A stretch of 64,000 bases of DNA from Paenibacillaceae bacterium. Its GTDB lineage: Bacteria; Bacillota; Bacilli; Paenibacillales; NBRC-103111. A program made the translations under genes and the position numbers. This document shows positions 14,746-24,161 of the stretch, one piece after another; positions within the stretch are counted from its first letter, which is position 1, and each line of letters starts with the position of its first letter. The stretch spans positions 57,699-121,698 of the forward strand of contig JAQSYI010000019.1 in the NCBI GenBank assembly GCA_029256185.1. The letters are read 5' to 3'. The notes beneath the pieces were generated by a model, which saw nothing but the letters and a program-made list of their open reading frames with translations, did no database searches and was not told where the DNA came from.

Positions 14746-15909
14746 ATGAGATATTTGACAGCAGGAGAAACCCACGGTCCCCAACTGACCGCCATTATTG
14801 AAGGTCTGCCCAGCAATCTGAACGTACTGGCTGAACAGATCAACGACCAGCTGGCGCGCCGGCAGAAGGGGTACGGCCGGGGCCTGCGGATGCAGATTGA
14901 GAAGGATACCGTACAGATTGCGGGGGGCATCCGCCACGGCAAAACAACAGGCGCTCCTGTGGCTCTGGTGGTTGAGAACAAGGACTGGGCGCAATGGACC
15001 AAGGTGATGGGAATCGAGCCCCCTGACGAGGAGAACGAAGGGAAACGCCGGGTGAACCGTCCCCGTCCCGGGCATGCCGACTTGAATGGGGGACTGAAGT
15101 ATAACCAACGGGATCTGCGCAATATTCTGGAGCGCTCCAGCGCCCGGGAAACCACCATCCGCGTAGCTGTCGGGGCGATTGCCAGGGTGTTTCTGGCGGA
15201 GTTCGGCATCAAGGTGGCCGGTCAGGTTATCCGCATCGGCGAGGTGAAGGTTGAGCGCCGGGAGATTGGCATTGATGAGCTGATCAGCATCACCGAGGAG
15301 TCTCCGGTCCGGGTGGCGGATAAGGAAGCTGAAGCGCAGATGATCGCCGCTATCGATGCAGCCAAGTCGGAGGGGGATACCCTTGGCGGCGTGGTGGAGG
15401 TTGTGGTGGAAGGGGTTCCGGTGGGTCTTGGCAGCCATGTCCAATGGGACCGCAAGCTGGACGGCCGGATTGCCCAGGCAGTCGTTTCCATCCAAGCGTT
15501 CAAGGGCGTGGAGTTCGGCATCGGCTTCGAGGCGGCCAGGAGCAAGGGATCACAGGTGCATGACGAGATTCTCTATACTCCGGATAAGGGCTTCGAGCGC
15601 AGAACCAACCGGGCCGGCGGCCTTGAAGGCGGGATGACCACCGGGGAGCCGATTATTGTGCGCGGAGTCATGAAGCCGATCTCAACCTTGTACAAGGCGC
15701 TGCAAAGTGTGGATATTGATTCCAAGGAAGCCTTTACCGCCCAGATCGAGCGGTCGGATACATGCGCGGTGCCTGCAGCGGGAGTCATTCTGGAGAATGT
15801 GGTGGCTTGGGAGGTGGCGCAGGCCTTCATGGAAAAGTTCGGAGGGGACTCCATGGAGGAAATCCGCCGCAATTACGACAGCTTCCTGGCCCAAGTAAAG
15901 GAGTATTGA
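14746..15909 (+). CDS. aroC: Chorismate synthase
   Basis: The enzyme makes chorismate from EPSP using reduced FMN; it is called aroF in B. subtilis. The 387-residue protein starts MRYLTAGETHGPQLTAI and has the signatures RPRPGHADLNGGLKYN and RSSARETTIRVAVGA, with the C-terminal TNRAGGLEGGMTTGEPI. The ATG is behind GAGGAGAG. It is the first gene of a long aromatic operon; aroB follows after 4 nt. Its product feeds both the trp block and the MqnA route upstream. Confidence 0.98.
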   Translation: MRYLTAGETHGPQLTAIIEGLPSNLNVLAEQINDQLARRQKGYGRGLRMQIEKDTVQIAGGIRHGKTTGAPVALVVENKDWAQWTKVMGIEPPDEENEGKRRVNRPRPGHADLNGGLKYNQRDLRNILERSSARETTIRVAVGAIARVFLAEFGIKVAGQVIRIGEVKVERREIGIDELISITEESPVRVADKEAEAQMIAAIDAAKSEGDTLGGVVEVVVEGVPVGLGSHVQWDRKLDGRIAQAVVSIQAFKGVEFGIGFEAARSKGSQVHDEILYTPDKGFERRTNRAGGLEGGMTTGEPIIVRGVMKPISTLYKALQSVDIDSKEAFTAQIERSDTCAVPAAGVILENVVAWEVAQAFMEKFGGDSMEEIRRNYDSFLAQVKEY

Positions 15910-15913
15910 ACCT

Positions 15914-17020
15914 ATGAGTGATCAAATGAATGTGCTGCAGGTGGATTTGGGCGAGCGCTCCTATCCCATCCGCATCGGTTGGGATGCTACATCGGAGCTC
16001 GTCAAGGTGTTCGAAGAGAGCGGAATCCGCAATACCTCTCCCTTGCTGATTGTCACGGACCGGAATGTGGCGAAGCTGCATCTGGAGCGGATTGAGGATC
16101 TTCTGCGGGATGGGGGTTACCGGACCGGCGTGTTCGTGGCAGAGCCTGGAGAGCAGTCCAAGTCCCTTCAGGTGCTGGAGCAGATTGTGGGCATGGCGCT
16201 TGAATCGGGTTTGGACCGGAATTCCGTCTTTATCGCCCTGGGAGGCGGGGTAATAGGGGATCTGACAGGGTATGCCGCGGCCAGCTATATGCGGGGCGTG
16301 CGCTTCGTGCAGATTCCCACTACGATTCTTGCCCATGACAGCAGCGTAGGAGGGAAAGTGGCGGTCAACCATCCCATGGCCAAAAATGTGATCGGCGCCT
16401 TCTACCAGCCGGAGCTGGTGCTGTTCGATATCAAGCTGCTTCAGAGCCTGCCCCCGCGGGACGTACGTTCAGGGTTTGCCGAGGTTGTGAAGCACGGTCT
16501 GATCTGGGACGCGCAATTTACCTCCTGGTGCCACGACAACGCGGAGCGGCTATTGTCTCTGGATTCCGCCGCGCTGGCAGAGGCAATCTATTTCGGCTGC
16601 CGGGTCAAGGCGCAGGTGGTGTCCGAGGATGAGCGGGAGCACGGGCTCAGGGCCATTCTCAATCTGGGCCATACCATCGGTCATGCGATTGAGGCCGTGG
16701 CGGGGTACGGGGAGTTTCTCCATGGTGAAGCCATTGCCATCGGTATGGTGGGAGCTGCTCTATTGGCAGTGCGCCTGGGCCATCCGCAAGAGATTCATAC
16801 CGTTACCAAGCGTCTGCTGGAGCGCTTCCAGCTTCCGGTCCAGCTTCCGGGCGGGTATGATACGGACGCCATAATGTCTGCCATGATGCATGACAAGAAG
16901 TTCAAGGACGGCAAGATGGTCTTTATTATTCCTACGGCAATCGGCAAGGTGGAAATCAATAAGCAGGTTTCCGCAGAGCTGGTCCGGGCAGTGGTTGAGG
17001 AACTGAAGGGAGAGAGCTAA
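15914..17020 (+). CDS. aroB: 3-dehydroquinate synthase
   Basis: AroB turns DAHP into 3-dehydroquinate, step two of the shikimate pathway, with NAD and a divalent metal. The 368-residue protein shows the nucleotide-binding GGGVIGDLTGYAAASYMRG, the substrate segment PTTILAHDSSVGGKVAVNHP, and metal ligands in GLRAILNLGHTIGHAIE and GEFLHGEAIAIGM. It starts 4 nt after aroC and ends 3 nt before aroH, so the three are one transcriptional unit. Confidence 0.98.
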   Translation: MSDQMNVLQVDLGERSYPIRIGWDATSELVKVFEESGIRNTSPLLIVTDRNVAKLHLERIEDLLRDGGYRTGVFVAEPGEQSKSLQVLEQIVGMALESGLDRNSVFIALGGGVIGDLTGYAAASYMRGVRFVQIPTTILAHDSSVGGKVAVNHPMAKNVIGAFYQPELVLFDIKLLQSLPPRDVRSGFAEVVKHGLIWDAQFTSWCHDNAERLLSLDSAALAEAIYFGCRVKAQVVSEDEREHGLRAILNLGHTIGHAIEAVAGYGEFLHGEAIAIGMVGAALLAVRLGHPQEIHTVTKRLLERFQLPVQLPGGYDTDAIMSAMMHDKKFKDGKMVFIIPTAIGKVEINKQVSAELVRAVVEELKGES

Positions 17021-17023
17021 TCC

Positions 17024-17389
17024 GTGGTAGTTCGAGGGATTCGTGGCGCGACAACGGTTCGCAATGATGAAGAGGGAGAGATTCTGCAGGCGACCTCCGA
17101 TATGCTTTTGCAGATCATTGAGGACAATCAGGTTGTTCCTGAGGACATATGCAGTGTGTTTGTAACAACTACCGGCGATTTAAAAGCCACTTTTCCGGCC
17201 CGGGCCATCCGGCAGATGCCCGGCTGGGAGCTGGTGCCGCTGATGTGCTCGCTGGAGATTCCTGTACAGCCCAGCCTGCCCAAATGCATCCGGCTGATGG
17301 TGCATGTCAATACGGAGAAGTCCCAGCGGGATTTGCGGCATGTGTATCTGAATGAGGCGCGGATACTCCGGCCGGATCTGGTGGACTAG
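17024..17389 (+). CDS. aroH: Chorismate mutase, AroH type
   Basis: A monofunctional chorismate mutase that makes prephenate for phenylalanine and tyrosine. The 121-residue protein begins VRGIRGATTVRNDEEGEIL and has the trimer active-site residues in the FPARAIRQMPGWE and LMVHVNTEKSQRDLRHVYL segments; the size fits the B. subtilis AroH class. The start is GTG, 3 nt after the aroB stop and behind GGGAGAG. The trp promoter and leader follow after it. Confidence 0.95.
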   Translation: MVVRGIRGATTVRNDEEGEILQATSDMLLQIIEDNQVVPEDICSVFVTTTGDLKATFPARAIRQMPGWELVPLMCSLEIPVQPSLPKCIRLMVHVNTEKSQRDLRHVYLNEARILRPDLVD

Positions 17390-17447
17390 CCCGGTGATTT
17401 CTTGAGGCAGACTCATGGGACTGCATCAGGACTACATAATCGGGTCA

Positions 17448-17477
17448 TTGACGTATGGCGGTCTGATGCGGTATAGT
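17448..17477 (+). promoter_or_regulatory. Promoter of the trp operon
   Basis: TTGACG (17448-17453), 18-nt spacer, TATAGT (17472-17477). Transcription would begin near 17484, just before the TRAP triplets. Confidence 0.7.
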
Positions 17478-17487
17478 GGATAGCAAG

Positions 17488-17557
17488 CAGAGATGAGTGC
17501 AAGTAGAGAGCAAGCAGCAGAGCGAGTTTAGAGTTGAGCCGAGTTGAGAAGAGTCAG
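17488..17557 (+). promoter_or_regulatory. TRAP-binding NAG-triplet segment of the trp leader
   Basis: The segment contains more than eleven GAG, UAG, AAG or CAG triplets. Five GAG triplets at 17531, 17536, 17541, 17546 and 17551 have exactly the 5-nt period of a TRAP site; others stand at 17490, 17495, 17504 (UAG), 17508, 17520, 17524 and 17529 (UAG). TRAP itself is encoded at 6518-6748. GUAGAG at 17503-17508 can pair with CUCUAC of the downstream terminator, so free RNA could form an antiterminator that bound TRAP would block. Confidence 0.85.
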
Positions 17558-17669
17558 GAAGCCAGGGACAGTATGCCTTGGGCTTCTGTAGAATTCCCTA
17601 TTGTCCTGTTTTCAGGGTCATCCGGAGTTTATTTTCTCATCGCTTTTTATCCGGCCCTACCGCCTGTCA

Positions 17670-17698
17670 AGCCTCTACCATGCGTAGAGGCTTTTTCT
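17670..17698 (+). terminator. trp leader attenuator terminator
   Basis: AGCCTCTAC (17670-17678) pairs with GTAGAGGCT (17684-17692), followed by TTTTCTGTT. It stands inside the trpE leader, 130 nt before the start codon and 110 nt after the triplet segment. The remaining leader (17699-17829) has only a small CCCC-GTTT-GGGG hairpin and no supportable peptide gene. Confidence 0.85.
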
Positions 17699-17829
17699 GT
17701 TCATATTGATTTAGCACGGTGACCGTTCCATCTCTGGAATGACCACGGCGTTATTCGCGAGGCGCCGGCAAGCTTTATCCCCGTTTGGGGAATTCTGAAA
17801 AGTATCCATTGTGCAAAGGAGTAGGTGCC

Positions 17830-19371
17830 ATGTACGCCCCTAATGTCCAGGAAGTGATCCGCTTAGCGCGGGAATACAACCTGATTCCGGTGGTCCGCCA
17901 CTTGCTGGCTGATACGGAGACGCCCATCCGGGTGTTCCAGCAGTTTTATGCCGAGAAGCGAGCGTTTCTTCTGGAGAGTGTGGAAGGTGGGGTCAAATGG
18001 GCCCGTTACTCCTTCATTGGCACGGAGCCTTTCCTGATCGTCAAGGCGAAGAACGGGGCAACGGAGGTCCAGAGCGGCAAAGAGATCACCCGCCATGAGG
18101 ACAGGAAGCCGGTGGATGTGCTGAAATCCCTGCTCCGTTCCTACAGAAGCCCGTCCATGCCCGAGCTTCCACGGTTTACCGGGGGCGCGGTAGGTTTCTT
18201 CGGTTACGATCTGCTGCAATATTATGAGAAATTGCCCAAGCACAGGGTGGACGATCTGGAGATGGACGATATTCAGTTCATGTTCTGCGATCAGGTCATT
18301 GCCTTCGATCATTACAAGCAGCAGTTGAAGGTGATTTCCAATGTTCATGTGCCCCTCGGTGCTACAGATGAACAGATTATCCGGGCATATGATGAGACAT
18401 GCGCCAAGATCGACGCCATGATCATGAAGCTGACCCGGCCGGTGCCGGAGAACCGGCTGATTCACCGTCCTATTCCAACGGATGTGGAATTGGGGGAGAT
18501 TCGCTCCAATGTGTCCCGCGAGCAATTCATCTCCAATGTGGAGGCGGCCAAGGAGTATATCCGGGCGGGGGACATTTTCCAGGTGGTGCTCTCCCAGCGC
18601 TTCGAGATCGAAACCGCCGTTGACCCGCTGCAGGTATACCGGATTCTCCGGACCATGAACCCGTCCCCTTATATGTATGTATTGAAGCTGGAGGATGAAA
18701 TCATTGTAGGGACCTCACCGGAGCTGCTGGTCCGGGTAGAGGATGAGCGGGTAGAGACCAGGCCCATCGCCGGCACCCGCCCCAGAGGAAGCACTCCGGA
18801 GGAAGATGAGCAGTTGGAGCGGGACCTGCTGGCCGACGAGAAGGAACGGGCAGAGCACCTGATGCTGGTGGACCTGGGACGCAATGATCTGGGGCGGGTC
18901 TCCCAATTCGGTACGGTAAAATGCGACACCTTCATGGAGGTAGAGCGCTACTCCCATGTCATGCATATCGTCTCCAATGTAAGCGGCAGGATTGCCGCAG
19001 ACAAGGATTTCTTCGACGCCTTCCTCTCCTGCATGCCTGCGGGAACGGTCTCCGGAGCTCCGAAGCTGAGAGCCATGCAGATCATTGCCGAACTGGAAAA
19101 TGAGGCCCGTGGCTGTTACGCGGGTGCGATTGGCTACCTGGGCTTCTCGGGTAACCTGGACACCTGCATCACGATCCGCACCATTGTGTTCAAGCACGGC
19201 AAGGCCTATGTCCAGGCGGGCGCCGGTATTGTCTGGGATTCGGTGCCATTGAAGGAGTACGAGGAAACGATCAACAAGGCCAAAGCGCTGCTGAAGGCAA
19301 TCCGCACGGCGGAAGCCGTATTTGACCGGGAAGCTCCGGTAATGGTGAACAGCGACTATTATTTGACTTAA
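17830..19371 (+). CDS. trpE: Anthranilate synthase component I
   Basis: TrpE makes anthranilate from chorismate with ammonia supplied by a glutaminase partner. The 513-residue protein has the tryptophan feedback motif FLLESVEGG near residue 42, and the catalytic C-terminal domain with GTRPRGSTPEEDEQLERD, LVDLGRNDLGRVS and CMPAGTVSGAPKLRAM. ATG 17830 is used because AAAGGAG ends 8 nt before it. No trpG lies in the operon, as in Bacillus, where the pabA product serves both pathways. Confidence 0.97.
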   Translation: MYAPNVQEVIRLAREYNLIPVVRHLLADTETPIRVFQQFYAEKRAFLLESVEGGVKWARYSFIGTEPFLIVKAKNGATEVQSGKEITRHEDRKPVDVLKSLLRSYRSPSMPELPRFTGGAVGFFGYDLLQYYEKLPKHRVDDLEMDDIQFMFCDQVIAFDHYKQQLKVISNVHVPLGATDEQIIRAYDETCAKIDAMIMKLTRPVPENRLIHRPIPTDVELGEIRSNVSREQFISNVEAAKEYIRAGDIFQVVLSQRFEIETAVDPLQVYRILRTMNPSPYMYVLKLEDEIIVGTSPELLVRVEDERVETRPIAGTRPRGSTPEEDEQLERDLLADEKERAEHLMLVDLGRNDLGRVSQFGTVKCDTFMEVERYSHVMHIVSNVSGRIAADKDFFDAFLSCMPAGTVSGAPKLRAMQIIAELENEARGCYAGAIGYLGFSGNLDTCITIRTIVFKHGKAYVQAGAGIVWDSVPLKEYEETINKAKALLKAIRTAEAVFDREAPVMVNSDYYLT

Positions 19372-19519
19372 GAGACTGCGACGAAATAAAGTTCCGCTAA
19401 TTTGGTTGATAAGACTCCCAAAACCGTGGAGATTTTGTCAACAAAAGCGGGTACAGATTTCCTCGCAGCTCCTAAAGCACGATATATTCTGCAAAAAAGC
19501 TCCGGGAGGGGAAAAGGAA

Positions 19520-20560
19520 ATGGAAGGGACATTCACACTTCAGCAAGCAATAGGCAGGCTGGTGACAGGGGAGCACCTTACAAGAACGGAAGCTGCCGCC
19601 ATTATGGGCCAGATCATGGAGGGGCAGGTCACGCAAGCCCAGTTCGGCAGTCTGGTGACTGCGCTTCGGATCAAGGGGGAGACCATTGAGGAGGTGGCCG
19701 GCTTTGCCGAAGCCATGCGGCGGTATGCCACTCCGGTGGCGGCGGATGCCGCCAATCTGCTGGATACCTGCGGTACGGGCGGCGACGGGGCCCACACCTT
19801 CAATATCTCCACAGCCTCCGCATTGGTAGCCTCAGCCGGAGGCATCCGGGTGGCGAAGCACGGGAACAGGGCTGCTTCGAGCAAAAGCGGCAGCGCCGAC
19901 GTGCTGGAGGCGCTGGGGGTGAACATTACTCTGGACAACGAGCGCGCCGCCCGCTGCCTGGAGAAGCTGGGCATCTGCTTCATGTTCGCCCAGGTGTTCC
20001 ACCAGTCCATGCGGCATGCCGCCGGTCCCCGCAGGGAGATCGGCATCCGCACGGTGTTCAACCTGCTGGGGCCGCTGACGAACCCGGCGGGCGCAGACCG
20101 CCAGTTGCTGGGGGTGTTTGACCGGACCAAGACGGAGCTGATGGCCCATGTGCTAAGAGAGCTGGGTCTGAAGCGGGCCATGGTGGTGGCCAGCCTTGAC
20201 GGTCTGGACGAAATCAGCATCTCGGCTCCCACCCAAGTAACGGAGCTGCACAACGGAGCAGTCGCAACCTTCGAGCTGACGCCGGATGAACTGGGGTTAA
20301 GGGCCTCCGGCATCGAAGCCATTAAGGGGGGAGACGCCAAGACCAACGCGGAGATTATCCTGGCCGTGCTCCGCGGCGACCGTGGAGCGCACCGGGACGT
20401 AGTGCTTGCCAATGCGGGAGCCTGCTTCTATGTGGCCGAACGGTGCAGAACTTTGCAGGAGGGTGTCAAATTGGCGGCAGCGGCCATTGACAGCAAGCAA
20501 GCCTATGACAAGCTGCAGGAGCTTATTCAATATACGGGAGAACTGAGCCATGTTTCTTGA
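19520..20560 (+). CDS. trpD: Anthranilate phosphoribosyltransferase
   Basis: TrpD joins anthranilate to PRPP. The 346-residue protein has the PRPP loop DTCGTGGDG, then FNISTASALVASAGG and KHGNRAASSKSGSADVLEAL, all family hallmarks. The start at 19520 is chosen because GGGAGGGG lies 8 nt upstream. The 148-nt gap after trpE is unusually long for this operon, and I see no terminator or promoter in it. trpC starts 11 nt inside the end of this gene. Confidence 0.97.
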   Translation: MEGTFTLQQAIGRLVTGEHLTRTEAAAIMGQIMEGQVTQAQFGSLVTALRIKGETIEEVAGFAEAMRRYATPVAADAANLLDTCGTGGDGAHTFNISTASALVASAGGIRVAKHGNRAASSKSGSADVLEALGVNITLDNERAARCLEKLGICFMFAQVFHQSMRHAAGPRREIGIRTVFNLLGPLTNPAGADRQLLGVFDRTKTELMAHVLRELGLKRAMVVASLDGLDEISISAPTQVTELHNGAVATFELTPDELGLRASGIEAIKGGDAKTNAEIILAVLRGDRGAHRDVVLANAGACFYVAERCRTLQEGVKLAAAAIDSKQAYDKLQELIQYTGELSHVS

Positions 20561-21350
20561 ACGGATCGTTGCAACCAAGCGGAACGAAGTCGCCGCCCTG
20601 AAAGAAAGCTTCTCTCTGTCCCGCGCAGAGAAAGCGGTTGGGGATCTGGGGCCCTGCCTGGGCTTCCGGCAGGCGGTTGTGGAACGGCGCAACAGACCCA
20701 TGGGGCTGATTGCCGAGGTGAAGAAGGCTTCTCCTTCCAAGGGGCTGATCCGGGAGGATTTCCACCCTGTCACCTTGGCTCAGGCATACCGGGATGCGGG
20801 GGCGGATTGTATATCCGTGCTGACCGACCAGGAGTATTTCCAGGGAAGCAACAGCTACCTGCAGGCAATCCGGCAGGCGGTGGAGGTGCCTCTGCTGCGG
20901 AAGGATTTCATTATTGATTACCGTCAGGTCTATGAAGCCCGGCTGATCGGGGCGGATGCGGTGCTTCTGATCGCCGCCATTCTGACCGGAGCGGAGATGA
21001 AGGAATTGCTGCGCTTAAGCCGGGATATTGGCTTGGATGCGCTGGTGGAGGTCCATGACCGTGCGGAGCTGGAGCGGGTACTGGAGCTGGATGCTACTCT
21101 GGTGGGCATCAATAACCGCAATCTGCATACCTTTGTGACCGATATCAAGACGACAGAGGAACTGATCGCCTATATTCCGGAGGGGATTGCGGTTGTCAGC
21201 GAGAGCGGCATTGGCAAGCCGGAGGAAATCGGCTATTTGCAGCGGACAGGAGCCCAGGCGGTGCTGATCGGCGAGCATTTTATGAGACAGCCTGACGTGG
21301 GTGAAGCGGTTGCCGCCTTGCTGGGTCCCGTTGTCCGCGGCGGGAGGTGA
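20550..21350 (+). CDS. trpC: Indole-3-glycerol-phosphate synthase
   Basis: TrpC closes the indole ring of CdRP with loss of CO2 and water. The 266-residue TIM barrel has IAEVKKASPSKGLIREDF, LLRKDFIIDYRQVYEARLIG, LVGINNRNLHTF and VVSESGIGKPEEI. It overlaps trpD by 11 nt and nearly abuts trpF. Everything is of standard length. Confidence 0.98.
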   Translation: MFLERIVATKRNEVAALKESFSLSRAEKAVGDLGPCLGFRQAVVERRNRPMGLIAEVKKASPSKGLIREDFHPVTLAQAYRDAGADCISVLTDQEYFQGSNSYLQAIRQAVEVPLLRKDFIIDYRQVYEARLIGADAVLLIAAILTGAEMKELLRLSRDIGLDALVEVHDRAELERVLELDATLVGINNRNLHTFVTDIKTTEELIAYIPEGIAVVSESGIGKPEEIGYLQRTGAQAVLIGEHFMRQPDVGEAVAALLGPVVRGGR

Positions 21351-21355
21351 GGAGC

Positions 21356-22051
21356 ATGCTCCCTACAGTCAAAATATGCGGTATCCGCACCGTTGGCGTG
21401 CTGCGGGAATTGAAGGAGCTTCCCATCACCCAGATCGGCTTCGTATTTGCCCCGAGCAAACGGAGGGTTACGCCGGAAGAAGCCGGTGAATTGATCGGCT
21501 ATCTCCGTTCGGAAGGCATGCAGCAAGGCGGATTGTTCAGGAGCGCCGGGGTGTTCGTGAACCCGGATCTGGAAGAATTGCGGTCCGTGCTGGCGAGCGC
21601 TCCTCTGGACATTGTACAGTTGCACGGGAGAGAGACGCCTGAATTTTGCAGGCAGGTAAAAGAGGAGCTTGGGGTGGTTATCTTCAAGGCGGTCACGCTT
21701 CCAGAAGGAGAGGGTGCTGCCGGTTCCCATGGGGAAAACGGAGAACTGACCCGTGTGCTGGAGCCTTATGTACCCTATATAGACGCCTTCCTGCTGGATA
21801 CATATGATCCCGTGTCAGGGGGCGGCAGCGGCAGAACCTTCTCCTGGGAGGCCATTGCCCCCATCAGGGATTGGGCGCGGTCCAAGGGCCGCAAGCTGAT
21901 TGTGGCCGGAGGACTGCATGCGGATAACGTACAGGAGCTGCTCCGGCGCTATGAGCCGGACGGAGTTGATGTATCCAGCGGGGTGGAAACGGACGGCGTG
22001 AAGGATGCAGGAAAAATCAGATTATTCATGAAAAGGGTGGAGCAGGGATGA
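21356..22051 (+). CDS. trpF: Phosphoribosylanthranilate isomerase
   Basis: TrpF converts PRA to CdRP by an Amadori rearrangement. The 231-residue barrel shows VKICGIRT near the start (catalytic cysteine), QIGFVFAPSKRRVT, VQLHG, LLDTYDPVSGGGSGRTFSWE and the phosphate-site VAGGLHADNV and DVSSGVET. ATG 21356 is preferred to GTG 21347 because GGGAGG is then 9 nt away. The stop overlaps trpB by 4 nt. Confidence 0.97.
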   Translation: MLPTVKICGIRTVGVLRELKELPITQIGFVFAPSKRRVTPEEAGELIGYLRSEGMQQGGLFRSAGVFVNPDLEELRSVLASAPLDIVQLHGRETPEFCRQVKEELGVVIFKAVTLPEGEGAAGSHGENGELTRVLEPYVPYIDAFLLDTYDPVSGGGSGRTFSWEAIAPIRDWARSKGRKLIVAGGLHADNVQELLRRYEPDGVDVSSGVETDGVKDAGKIRLFMKRVEQG

Positions 22052-23250
22052 CAATCGCACAGGTGCCAGACCAGCACGGACGCTACGGCAAATTCGGCGG
22101 ACGCTATGTGCCGGAAACATTGATGAACGCTTTGATCGAATTGGAGGAGGCATACCGCAAGTATTCTGCGGACCCTGTGTTTATGGCGGAGGTGCAGGAT
22201 CTGCTGCATAATTACTCCGGCCGTCCCACCAATCTGTATTATGCGGCTAGACTGACGGAGCACTTGGGCGGGGCGAAGATTTATCTGAAGCGGGAGGACC
22301 TGAATCATACCGGGGCCCATAAGATCAACAACACTATCGGACAGGCGCTTCTGGCCAAACGCATGGGCAAAAAGAAGGTGATCGCCGAAACGGGAGCGGG
22401 CCAGCACGGTGTGGCTACAGCTACAGTGGCGGCGCTGCTGGATCTGGAATGCAAGGTGTTCATGGGCGAGGAGGATACCAAGCGCCAGCAGCTCAATGTG
22501 TTCCGCATGAACCTGCTGGGAGCCGAGGTGATTCCCGTCACCTCCGGTTCAAGAACACTGAAGGATGCGGGCAACGAAACACTGCGCTACTGGGTCAGCA
22601 ATGTAGAGGATACCTTCTATATCCTGGGAAGCGTGGTGGGACCCCACCCCTATCCCATGATCGTGCGGGACTTCCAGCGGGTGATCGGCGATGAGACAAG
22701 GGCACAGATGCTGCAGTTGGAAGGGCGGCTGCCCGATCTGGTTATTGCCTGCGTGGGCGGCGGCAGCAATGCCATGGGGATTTTCTATCCCTTTATCGGA
22801 GACGAGTCGGTAAGGCTTCTGGGAGTGGAAGCCGCCGGCAAGGGCGTGGACACGGACAAGCACGCCGCTACCATGTCCAGGGGCAGCCACGGGGTGTTCC
22901 AGGGCTCACTGAGCTATCTGCTGCAGGATGACTACGGGCAGGTGATCGAGGCCCACTCCATCTCCGCTGGGCTGGATTATCCCGGTGTGGGGCCGGAGCA
23001 TTCTTATCTGAAGGATTCAGGCCGGGCGGAGTATGTGCCGATCTCCGATGCGGAGGCTCTGGAGGCTCTGCAGCTGCTCAGCCACAAGGAAGGGGTTATA
23101 CCGGCGCTGGAGAGCGCACATGCCATCGCCCAAACCATGAAGGTGGCACCCACTATGGGCAAGGACGAGATTATCGTCGTTAGCCTGTCCGGCCGCGGTG
23201 ATAAGGACGTGGAGTCCATCATGAAATATTTGGGAGGTGGTCTGGCATGA
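22048..23250 (+). CDS. trpB: Tryptophan synthase beta chain
   Basis: TrpB joins indole and serine with pyridoxal phosphate. The 400-residue protein has the PLP lysine in LNHTGAHKINNTIGQALLAK, the phosphate loop CVGGGSNAMG and GRFGGRYVPETLM near the N-terminus. This is the conventional TrpB1 type that works with TrpA. ATGA overlaps link it to trpF upstream and trpA downstream, so all three are translationally coupled. Confidence 0.98.
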   Translation: MTIAQVPDQHGRYGKFGGRYVPETLMNALIELEEAYRKYSADPVFMAEVQDLLHNYSGRPTNLYYAARLTEHLGGAKIYLKREDLNHTGAHKINNTIGQALLAKRMGKKKVIAETGAGQHGVATATVAALLDLECKVFMGEEDTKRQQLNVFRMNLLGAEVIPVTSGSRTLKDAGNETLRYWVSNVEDTFYILGSVVGPHPYPMIVRDFQRVIGDETRAQMLQLEGRLPDLVIACVGGGSNAMGIFYPFIGDESVRLLGVEAAGKGVDTDKHAATMSRGSHGVFQGSLSYLLQDDYGQVIEAHSISAGLDYPGVGPEHSYLKDSGRAEYVPISDAEALEALQLLSHKEGVIPALESAHAIAQTMKVAPTMGKDEIIVVSLSGRGDKDVESIMKYLGGGLA

Positions 23251-24056
23251 ACCGGATCGACGAGGCATTTAGGAAAAACCGGGAAACAGGCGCATTGACG
23301 CTGATTCCCTTCATCACGGTGGGCGATCCGGATCTGGGCACCTCGGTGGAGATTCTGCGTCAATTGGAGTTGGCCGGAGCGGATATTGTGGAATTGGGCG
23401 TACCTTACTCCGATCCCTTGGCAGACGGTCCCGTCATCCAGGAATCCTCCTCCCGGGCGCTTCGGCACAAGGTATCGATTGTGGACTGCATGCAGGTGGC
23501 CGGTCAGGCGAGAGCGCAGGGGATTGAGCTACCGTTTATCCTGTTCACCTACTACAATCCGGTGCTGCGGCTGGGATTTGACCGGTTCTTCCAACTGATG
23601 GCGGACAACGATATCCAGGGAGCCATCATCCCCGACCTGCCGGTGGAGGAGAATGAGGAGGTGCGGGCCCTGTGCGAGAGCCACGGTGTTCACCTGATCC
23701 CTCTGGTGGCCCCCACCTCGAAGGAGCGGATCCGCAGGATTACGGAAACGGCCCAGGGCTTTGTTTACTGTGTCTCCTCCCTGGGAGTGACGGGGACGCG
23801 GACACAGTTCTTCAGCGGGGTAGAAGAGTTTATCGCCGATGTGAAGCAATCCACCCAACTGCCGGTGGCTGTGGGCTTCGGCATCTCCAGCCGGGAGCAG
23901 GTGGGGCGCTTCGGCAGCATCTGTGACGGTGTGGTGGTGGGCAGCGCCATTGTGCGGACTATCGGGGAGGCGATTCCGCTGCTGGGCCAGGCCGATACCC
24001 GGGAACAGGGGCTGCAGCAGATCCGCGGGTTCGTGCAGGAATTAAAGCAGGCGTAG
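23247..24056 (+). CDS. trpA: Tryptophan synthase alpha chain
   Basis: TrpA cleaves indole-3-glycerol phosphate and channels indole to TrpB. The 269-residue barrel has IPFITVGDPDL, VELGVPYSDPLADGPVIQ with the catalytic glutamate and aspartate, and the phosphate-site segments FVYCVSSLGVTGTR and VAVGFGISSREQVG. It ends the trp block; a T-tailed terminator follows about 150 nt later. Confidence 0.97.
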   Translation: MNRIDEAFRKNRETGALTLIPFITVGDPDLGTSVEILRQLELAGADIVELGVPYSDPLADGPVIQESSSRALRHKVSIVDCMQVAGQARAQGIELPFILFTYYNPVLRLGFDRFFQLMADNDIQGAIIPDLPVEENEEVRALCESHGVHLIPLVAPTSKERIRRITETAQGFVYCVSSLGVTGTRTQFFSGVEEFIADVKQSTQLPVAVGFGISSREQVGRFGSICDGVVVGSAIVRTIGEAIPLLGQADTREQGLQQIRGFVQELKQA

Positions 24057-24161
24057 ACATGCTGCGGGGCGAAGGGCTTCTATCCACCCGCGTCTATAAC
24101 TTTGTCCAGTACTGGTATTGGAACAAGAGGAGATACATATACTGGCAATGGGAACGAAGCC

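Noticed and set aside
17534..17722. A 62-codon frame in the trp leader, possibly a leader peptide.
   Set aside because: It has no ribosome site, overlaps the TRAP triplets and terminator, and lacks a tryptophan run.
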